Positions 1 to 7,900 of a stretch of 12,563 bases of DNA are shown piece after piece. The number at the start of each line of letters is the position of its first letter. Position 1 is the first letter of the stretch. The stretch covers positions 1 through 12,563 of the forward strand of contig UZAE01001573.1 in NCBI GenBank assembly GCA_900617975.1, given 5' to 3'. The position numbers were made by a program, and so were the translations under genes. The notes below the pieces were generated by a model. It was not told the DNA's origin. It ran no database searches and worked only from the letters and a program-made list of their open reading frames with translations. Source of the stretch: Rodentolepis nana (Eukaryota; Platyhelminthes; Cestoda; Cyclophyllidea; Hymenolepididae).

Positions 1-38
1 ATAACTATCAAAACGCCTGCCATTTGAAATAAATAAAT
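1..38 (+). repeat. SINE-like element, 3' tail only (copy d, cut by window edge)
   Basis: The first 38 bases are the right end of the element seen complete at 8321-8626: ATAACTATCAAAACG, CTGCCATTTGA and an AAATAAATAAATA-type tail. It differs from the others at a few bases. The body would lie to the left of the window. Confidence 0.85.
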
Positions 39-377
39 AGTACAAAATTTACTCGAATAAAGATGGACAGAAATCGAATTCATTAGGAAAATAAACACAC
101 AAAACCTTAAGGGTAATACTTTAGTGGCTAAGATTTAATCTTAAAAATTTGTTTCAACAGGTATTTTAATGACGCGTTGATTCGTTAGTTTAATTTCCAA
201 ACTCCAACTTGAATGCTATTTCCAGAAATGATTTTTTCAAAGGAGTTCATATTGCTAACTTTCGGGTTATCTTCCGTCCAGGAAGAAAGCCCCCATGGAA
301 AACAACGGCGTAATAACCTGACCTCAAATATTCATTCCACACAGAGAAATCTGTTTTTAAATAACATTTAATTTCAG

Positions 378-528
378 TCATGCTTCGAAGATAAAGACTA
401 CGCCTATAACTCCTTCATATGCGTTAAATTTGATTTACGATTCTGTTGTTACTCACGATGAAAGAAAAACAATTATAGCTAATGAAAGCAATCCAGTACA
501 TGGTGGACTTTTCTGGCAAAGTGCAAAG
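378..528 (+). other. Candidate plus-strand coding exon of unknown gene
   Basis: An acceptor-like TTTAATTTCAG ends at 377 and a strong donor GTATGT starts at 529. Between them one frame (1 nt + 50 codons) is open: HASKIKTTPITPSYALN, followed by LIYDSVVTHDERKTIIANES and NPVHGGLFWQSAK. I recognise no family. The frame is stop-free for about 60 codons, which alone is not unusual in AT-rich DNA; the splice signals sitting at both edges raise the odds. If real, this is a gene nested antisense in the ceramidase intron, or the neighbouring gene's end. The ATG-started ORF at 482-730 is in a different frame and is probably a shadow. Confidence 0.3.
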
Positions 529-1064
529 GTATGTACAGGAACCTCCTAACCTATATGCGATCAAGTTTGTGCAACATAGTTTAATGGCTAATCATGTTGA
601 CAATCAGCACGAAAACAGTCACAGTTACGCTCACTTGCTTGTTATTTATCTGCTTAAGGAGTTCATTGTCTTTCCAGCCTCCCAACTGACCCATCTTTCG
701 CGCGCTTACTCGTCCCCCCCCCCTACCTGAATTCATCCTTCTCTCACCTTTCCATTCCAACCAAAATTGCCGATCATTGAATGGTTAAGATCAGCTACCT
801 GAAACACCGTGTGTGCATATACGTGTCAAGATGGTCAATTTTCACGAAGCCTTAACGTTCAAGACCGCAAAATCTACACACGCGGTCGTGGAATTATCAC
901 CCCCGAGAGATCTCAAAGGTGGCCTATCGGCCAAATATCTAGACAGTTAGTCTATTGAAGCCACTTCCAATGGTCCAGCAGCTAATTGTATTCCTCCAAT
1001 AATGTGGTGTTTATTACTACAGTATTGTGAAATCGATTATACTCATGGCTTACCATTTTTTCAG

Positions 1065-1129
1065 TCCTGCGGGTGGAAGAGTCGTACTTTCAAATAAGTT
1101 AGAAATCCAGTTTAGTTATCATAAATAAA
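1065..1129 (+). other. Candidate terminal exon and poly(A) signal of the same plus-strand gene
   Basis: A pyrimidine-rich acceptor CCATTTTTTCAG ends at 1064. Joined in phase 0 to the exon at 378-528 it adds SCGWKSRTFK and a TAA at 1095-1097. AATAAA follows at 1124-1129 with a T-rich stretch after it. An alternative acceptor at 1369 (TTAAATTTCAG) would instead add GNPALISVIC and a TGA at 1400-1402. Both are guesses from splice signals and reading phase only. Confidence 0.2.
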
Positions 1130-1621
1130 TGCACTTTTTGAGTTTTATTGACTAAGCATAGCGATAAAGAGTGAAAACTGAGTCTGAAGATTCATCTAAG
1201 AGAGGATGGATGTGAGTTAAAAAAAAATGTTCAAAAGTTTTTGAGTTAATTCGGGAAGCCAAGTCTCACCCCATCTGGACTCTGGTTCATTATCCTGTTT
1301 TCCATTTTCACATTTTTACTTCATAAATGTTCTAAATAATTTCTTATCATTGTCACATTTAAATTTCAGGGAAACCCTGCTCTTATAAGTGTCATCTGCT
1401 GAACAGGGAGTTTTATCAGTTGGATGGGAGGTCTGTGTGTTTCGAAGACGGTCTCTTCACTAGAGTACTCTCTCATTTCACACGCGTCTGCAAAGAGTCG
1501 ATGAAAATCAATAATACTACTTCCCTTTTTTTGTCACGGCTACAATAATTGATTGCTGTTCAAGTGAGTGTGGGAGATGTATGCTCTTAGGATTTTACAT
1601 TCAAATCCACCTTCTTCCCCT

Positions 1622-1645
1622 CCCCCCCCCCTTCCACCTCCCCTT
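1622..1645. repeat. C10 run within a pyrimidine tract
   Basis: A C10 run at 1622-1631 sits in a longer CT-rich stretch (about 1607-1652) directly beside the GT repeat. It reads G-rich on the ceramidase strand. Confidence 0.9.
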
Positions 1646-1672
1646 CTCATTCTCAACACACACCTGATTCCT

Positions 1673-1684
1673 TGTGTGTGTGTG

Positions 1685-1720
<36 letters not shown>
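1673..1720. repeat. (GT)n microsatellite with one GC interruption
   Basis: About 48 bp of alternating TG, broken once near 1691 by CG. On the ceramidase (minus) strand it reads (CA)n and begins 24 nt downstream of the exon 4 donor. Confidence 0.98.
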
Positions 1721-1722
<2 letters not shown>

Positions 1723-1744
1723 CTTTGGAATTCTAAATGCTTAC

Positions 1745-2063
1745 CCTTCCGTCACTACAAGTACTAGTAAGGGGATCACATTGAGCCCCAGTATCAACAC
1801 ATTTAGCACCCCTCGTATTTGGAGATACGTCGCCCTCATTTGCCTGCGCAAACGCAGCAACAAAGTTCTCATTTCCATTGGTCTCCTTCTGCCAGCGTTC
1901 GAAGAGGTAGGCGGCTAAACCCTTGTTGTCACTGGAGACAAGGCGATTGGTCTTGTTCATACTGGTGCCGTGAACAGGAAACCAATTTACCATTCCCACT
2001 TCTCGTCCGTCATTTGTCACTAGTTTTATCAGATGCATTGTCTCATCTACATCCGATGAATAT
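1745..2063 (-). CDS. ASAH2: Neutral ceramidase exon 4: nucleophile motif GDVSPN
   Basis: This exon has 319 nt: 1 nt completing the split Leu codon, then 106 codons. The acceptor is TGTGGGCAG (AG at 2065-2064) and the donor GTAAGC (GT at 1744-1743), phase 0. It encodes residues 213-318. WFPVHGTSMNKTN carries the second zinc histidine (about residue 243). NEGDVSPN at residues 287-294 carries the nucleophilic serine (about 292), the hexapeptide that defines the family. SSDNKGLAAYLFE and FVAAFAQAN also match. Three cysteines (C300, C307, C314 region) in the KCVDTGAQCDPLTSTC segment match conserved disulfide cysteines of animal enzymes. The frame runs a few codons past the donor (VSI) before a stop, which is intronic. 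A long CA repeat (on this strand) starts 24 nt into the following intron. Confidence 0.97.
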
Positions 2064-4895
2064 CTGCCCACAAAAACAACAAAACAACAACAATTACCTT
2101 TCTTAATTAATCTCATTATAAAATGCAACTAAAAACTAATGAGTAAATTTCAACTGCAGTGATTAAGCCATGCTAACTTACAATTCTCTATTATTTAGCT
2201 ATCGTAGCTGAAATTTGAAAAGGTGCTGGAACGTTTAATGATATCATTGAACTAAATGAAGAATTAAATTAAAATGTTAATAGTAGTAATAATAATGCAC
2301 AAGACCAGCTACGAAATTTTTTTCAAACACTTATCGCAACATGGATCGGTAGTAGATTTAAATTCGGCCAATCTATCTTCTTAATCGAAAAATTAAAAAA
2401 AAACATGGCGTACCATTTTGCCACATAGTAGCATGACTCACAGTATAATCCCACATCGAAATTATCTTCTTATCAACAGTATAGTAAATAATGAGGAAAA
2501 ACTTCAGGCACGTAAAAAGTGGGTTCATGTAAAATGACAGCAATTACCAAAGACCTGGGAATAACCATTTTTTTAACCAATGCATGTGCGTTGGATATTG
2601 GAAGATATTGGGATAGCTTTCAATTCAAGAAATGTGAATTCTTCGATATTCACGCCCCCAATCAGCTTCAAGCAACGCGATTGGTTGCATTCATTAAAAT
2701 TGAAGTAGCCTAATGAATACCTCTAGGCTCGGAAAAAAGCTAAAATTGAAATATACCACTAGTAAGTAGGTGAACAAACGAATTCAGTCAGCATTTAAAT
2801 ATAAAAAAACGTTAATGGCCTGACGGGGGCACGTCTTCTTTTATCATTCCCACTGTTTCATCGTTTTTCAGGTTTCTTCTTGCGCTATTATTTGGAAGTA
2901 AGCTACTTTCTGTTTCATAAGTTGAAAAAAATTTCTACCACGTGGAAAACACGGTTCTTTAACTCTAGATGTGAGTGCCTCAATCACCCAGCCTTTGGAA
3001 TTCGATCTACTCCACTCTACAGTATCTTCCACGACCTCGACGAACTTGAACTGAATTGGAATGAGAAATTGCAAATTAATCAAAGATTTTGTTTTTTTCT
3101 TGAAAATTTACCTTTGACCACAACTGTCACCCACTTGACACGAAAGCTTAGCCCTCTTATTGAACGCTCGAGAAATGGAGCAAAATTGCTAGAAGGCACT
3201 CACGGTAACTGGAACTACATTGAAATCTTGGTTCCCAGACTGGAATAGTCCCCAAACCTTCCGAAAATATTGCACCAATACCCAAATCTTACCCTTGATA
3301 CCAATCTTGCCAAACAGATGTACGTGTTAAATTATCCAGCAAATGTAACCAAGTTTGTAGACAAAACAGGCATAAATCATTATTTTAGTGGTGTGTGGGA
3401 GAAATTTGAGTACATATTGAATCTTTCGTATTCAAGTATACAAAGAAAAGAATTTGTGGATGCACAATGGCGAACCCAGTTAAAGACCGGTTGCTAAGAA
3501 TTTCCATCCTCCCTATTTACCGACAGACTGTTCCCAACGTGCTTCTTATTCAGATTGTGGAAGACGCCTTTGGGCTTAATGGTCTAACCCCTTAAAACCC
3601 CCTTTCCATGTACGTTTATACGCTTTGTGGCCTTTTACAAGCATTTCTAAAGTGCAGTAAAACAAATAATCAAAGAACATTTCCCCATTCCAACCTATCA
3701 TTATCTGACACTTTTATTCTAAAAGCGAAACAAAGTCGCAAAAAAAATTGCAATCCACTACGGGATTGTCCAATCGATCGACTGACCGAAGGTCACCACC
3801 CCTTGAAGTAACCAATCAAAATAAGAGAGCAATCGTCTAGGTCGTGGGGAAAGACAACAAAAGGTAGCTTACAATTTACGTTCACTGGCTGGGTTTTGTA
3901 GGTAGGAAAAAGGACTTCGATTGATATTAGCACCTTTAAGAGGGCCGGAAGCGTAGAGAATCTTTCCGGGAGTACGAGATTCATAGGCCTGCTTTACACT
4001 CTAAAATGCAGAAAGAGGCTTAGTCATAAGCCATAAAACTTTCACCTTTGTCGCATCTTTATAACGAACATGACCCCATGGCCGAGGTAACTGTAGCGTA
4101 AGCAATTTGCTTATGACCTTGAAAATCAGTTCTCAGGCATGTGCTTAGCATTGTCGCACATCCACGAAAAAGTGTCATTTTGACAGTGAAGTGAACTTTA
4201 AAACGGTGGTTTACAAAAATACGCAGAAAATTGGATGAAGTTAAATTGAATTAAGGTGAAAATCCCACTTCAATCATTTGTTAATCATAAAAATAAAATC
4301 AGATTTTTCGGGAAATAAGCATTCTAAAAATTCCACTTATCTCTGGGCTGTATGAAGGAATTTAAAGGATTTGTAGTAAAATAACACAATGGAATGACAC
4401 TTTTTTCTTACTAACATCCGTAAAAATTGATTTCATTATCCTTACAGTCTATTTCAGGTAAGGAGAAAGCTTGAACTTCTGTACACTTAACTGAGTATGG
4501 CATGATTATTCTTGATGGTCTTTGTGTCGCTTTGTCCATGTTACTCCTTCTATAATACAGATCTGCCTTCGCATCCTAAAATACCGCTTCCGTAAGCTTG
4601 CCACTTTCTTGAACACACGAAAGTTTGGAAGTCCTCTTAATCCTCTTGTAAATGAGGTAAAGGAATGAGAGAAACGCTTCTTCATGCTCAATTGTGCTAT
4701 GATAAGCTCGAATGATAGACGACCAACTGTAAAATTTGGTCATTTATCTAAATGGGATGTTACTTGGTGTTCAATGTGGACTATGATCCATTCTTGTGGT
4801 CTGAGTGGATGATATTTTGAGTGCTGCGAAGTGCAAGAAACACTACCAAAGCTGATCAAGAGAACCTCATGCGTTCTAGAACATTCTGAAATGCT

Positions 4896-4934
<39 letters not shown>

Positions 4935-7900
4935 CCTTCTTTTAAATAAGCCTTCGATTGTCGCCCCAACGGAGAGCATAGTAGCATTAATTGTATTTTG
5001 GTGACAATTTGCCACAGTGGTAATAAACACTGTTCAAGCTATACATGTTTTTTTCTCAATACTGTTGGCGCAAATTGGCTACTTCTCTACCAGAGAGGAA
5101 AATACGAAAATTCTAAAGCGATTTTAGCTAATGATTAATGGAAATCAGTTCAGTTAAATGTTGATTTTTAAACAAAAACAAAATTAAGGCAGTTTTCCCT
5201 AACTTTACATTTCATTGAATGAAAAATAAAGCAAATTGCCCAGTGAAATGAATATTCACCTTCAAGTTTCTAGCAGAAAATTATTTTAATTTCACTTTTT
5301 TGAAGAATTATTAAAGAATTCCACTTTTCGAGACAAGGATAGAAATTTAAATTCCATCGTCTTTTATGAAATTCTGACCTGTTTTCCATCTACCTAATAC
5401 CCTTCAAAAGTTACTGAAAGGGTCAGGCAATTTAAAAGCCTTGAACTAGATTAAAGACACGTGCCATGAAACCTAAATTCTTCAACAAAAAGTGCGATCA
5501 ATACCTTATCATGTTGAATTTATTACCTATTTTCCATGTACTGTGTCTAGACACAGTGTAGGTTTTTCCTTGATAGAAAAATTGCTCAAAATTATTCATG
5601 GGCACTACTATGACCACCCGCAAAGTAGGCAGAGAACACGCCAGGCTGCTTTCCTTTTGTCAGGATTAGTGAGATTTAATGCTCAAATGCTTCCAGTCAG
5701 ATCGATAGCAATTATGATTTAAAGAATTTACAAAGCTCAATATTAATCTAAATGGATCGCCGAAATCAAAATAGTCTTCACTGTCTGATTGTGGCGTGTT
5801 GAAACCCTTCATGGTCATCTGTGTACCAGACTAGACAAAACTTCAAATTCGTCCACCAAGTTCATCTCCGAAATTTGTACAATCAATGCAACCACATTGG
5901 AGAATTTAAGCGATTGACACTGATGGACGATAAATAAAATGTGTCCGAAGAAAACAGTCAGATTAAACACGTTTTTTACCACAAAGGAAGGGTTTTAAAA
6001 GCGAATCCTTTCATGTGCTCTTAAATTAAAGTGTCTCAGCGCCATGTTGATCGCAGTCTTGCTGGACCTATTCAAGAAACCTTTCATCCAATAAAAGGAG
6101 GAGGGGCCATATTCAACTGGAACCATCATCATCAACAACATTCGAAAGATATTTATTAATCATCGCGGGGTTATTATATCCAGAACTAGCATCCAGTTTT
6201 CTTCTACTCTATTTGGTGACTTTTTCATAAATATCTCCCATTCAAACTTCCCCGCCAAATCTCATTGGTTCGTAGGAACAACTTCCTGGCAAGGGGAAAT
6301 GTTAACTTCTTGGGTCACAACGGGAGAAAATTGTGGAAGATATTCTTAATTCTTAACACTTTGAGTACTTGAAGTCGTCTCATGCTGCTGTCCAAATCCA
6401 AGTGTAGCATCGCAAGAACCTCTGTTCTCGAAACAGAAAAGAAGGTCTGGTGGAAATCTACTTAGACCCAGGGGTGCCATTCCGAAATTCGAAAGAACTT
6501 TACTCTAGGCGCCTCAGAAGACCTCGATAATATTCAGTGCTCAAAAAAATCAATTTTAACCAGAGAGAGAGAGAGAGTTGGTAGTAATACTGTTAACAAT
6601 GCATAAACTCTGCATATTTGTTTGTAGAGACTAAATTTCGGGATGTTACCTTGAATAGGTTTGAAGTACAACCCTCTTTACGTGTATTCTGGGACCCCAG
6701 TGAGCCAGTGATGCAAACGCTTTTGTAACTAGGTTTTAAGATGCTCTTGTCAACCTAAATGTTTGATAATAAATATCTCTTCACAGTTTTCATACACCTT
6801 TCTCAGCCTTTGTTACACAGTTCCGTTGCTTTCTTATGACTTAACGTTGTTTGTTTAATAATAATAATAATGATGATGATGCAGGTCACTAAACTAGTGC
6901 TCATTAGTGTACATACGATGACACAAATGACCAAACGCATTGGCTAATTCTAATCAAAAGAGGGCCAAAATAATGCACGTTTCTCATATCTTACTCAACC
7001 CAAGTCAACTGTTCTCAAAGCCAATTTTAGACGATATAAAAAATACGTTTTAACTCTCCAGTTAATGACTTCGGTGATATTTACTTGCCCGAAATTGTTG
7101 TAAAGAAAGCCCCAATGCTATTGAGAAGAAATGCTTTGCTGTGTACCTGAGGTGTGATATCTCTTTCGCGTTATCGCCATGCCACTTCCAAGCCCTAACC
7201 ATGGCAGATCGCGAAATGACAGCATCGATCGCATAAAACTCAACGATTGGTTCTATATCTTCTCCAAACAATTATAACCAACTTAATCAAGTCAGGAAAT
7301 GCATCCTGACAGTATTTATTTAAATGCTCTCTAGGGTCCAAACGAACAATAGGAATACTCATAGCACTAGGGTTCATTGAACGGGAAACATTTGCAAAGA
7401 ATCGTAAAATGTGTTGTGTGCACATTAGAAAAAACACAATAACAAATAAATAACTTAATTAATTACTTTTATGCGGATCAAATTGCAAATACCAATAATA
7501 AGATGGAGCACAGGTATTCGCCTCCATGCTTGTGAGTCCATGAATTCGAACACGCTATCTCCTATTTTCCAGACCTTTACGCTATCACTGAACAAAGCAG
7601 GGCGTAAACTATCAGACAATTCGTGCTAAATATTGTGTATTTCATGTTAAGTACGCATTTAAAAGTGCCCGGAATTTATTAAAAACAGCAACATGATTGG
7701 TCTCAAGGCCACTGACCTGGATCTCACTTATGGAGAGGAAGGGAGGGAGGAAGTGAAAGCAAACTTATTCGAAAATGAAGCAGTTGATTTTCTTTGAATA
7801 AAGCAAATCGAAAAGATTAAGCGTCGTCGCCATTAGCGGGCCACATTTAAACACGTTAACCGGATAAACAGAAAAGAGTATCGAAATATTCTCCACCATT

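Larger units (their letters stand above)
1..1744 (-). other. Start of ceramidase intron 4 (continues past window)
   Basis: No further ceramidase exon is visible here on the minus strand. The expected next segment (CIA-GPG-DMF) is absent. The stretch contains a truncated SINE tail, homopolymer C runs near 712-722 and 1622-1631, a GT repeat, and plus-strand exon-like sequences described separately. Confidence 0.7.

Noticed and set aside
241..360. Minus-strand open stretch (VWNEYLRSGYY...FLPGRK) checked as a possible downstream ceramidase exon.
   Set aside because: It does not match any ceramidase segment, and the acceptor before it has a weak pyrimidine tract.
1370..1555. Plus-strand open stretch after TTTCAG with a cysteine pattern (PCSYKC...FYQLDG...CFEDG) recalling the ADAMTS cysteine-rich region.
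   Set aside because: The key DGTPC motif and later cysteines do not line up, and the needed phase does not fit the upstream candidate exon.
1568..1918. A 116-codon plus-strand frame.
   Set aside because: It is made of C-run prolines and GT-repeat Val-Cys runs, then the antisense of ceramidase exon 4.
1819..2106. A 95-codon plus-strand frame.
   Set aside because: It is the antisense shadow of ceramidase exon 4.
3741..3770. Hairpin CAATCC-ACTACG-GGATTG as a regulatory site.
   Set aside because: A 6 bp stem is common by chance; it is kept only as a weak relative of the minisatellite unit.
3793..3984. A 63-codon minus-strand frame.
   Set aside because: It is an out-of-frame shadow of ceramidase exon 3, which reads correctly in another frame.
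4740..5030. A 96-codon minus-strand frame with a His-Thr repeat.
   Set aside because: The repeat is the translation of the GT microsatellite at 4898-4931; nothing else in the frame looks like a protein.
7062..7437. Two overlapping minus-strand frames that can be loosely laid along ceramidase exons 3-4 (for example DLIKLV and GDNAKE), as if a decayed tandem copy.
   Set aside because: The match needs a frameshift and several gaps and lacks INRSP, the WFxxH histidine and GDVSPN. The real exons 3 and 4 are found elsewhere. Coincidence is the simpler reading.
7500..7570. Possible tRNA-like sequence (GCATGCTT-like loop and ATTCGAAC resembling a B box).
   Set aside because: No acceptor stem, D arm or A box can be folded around it.
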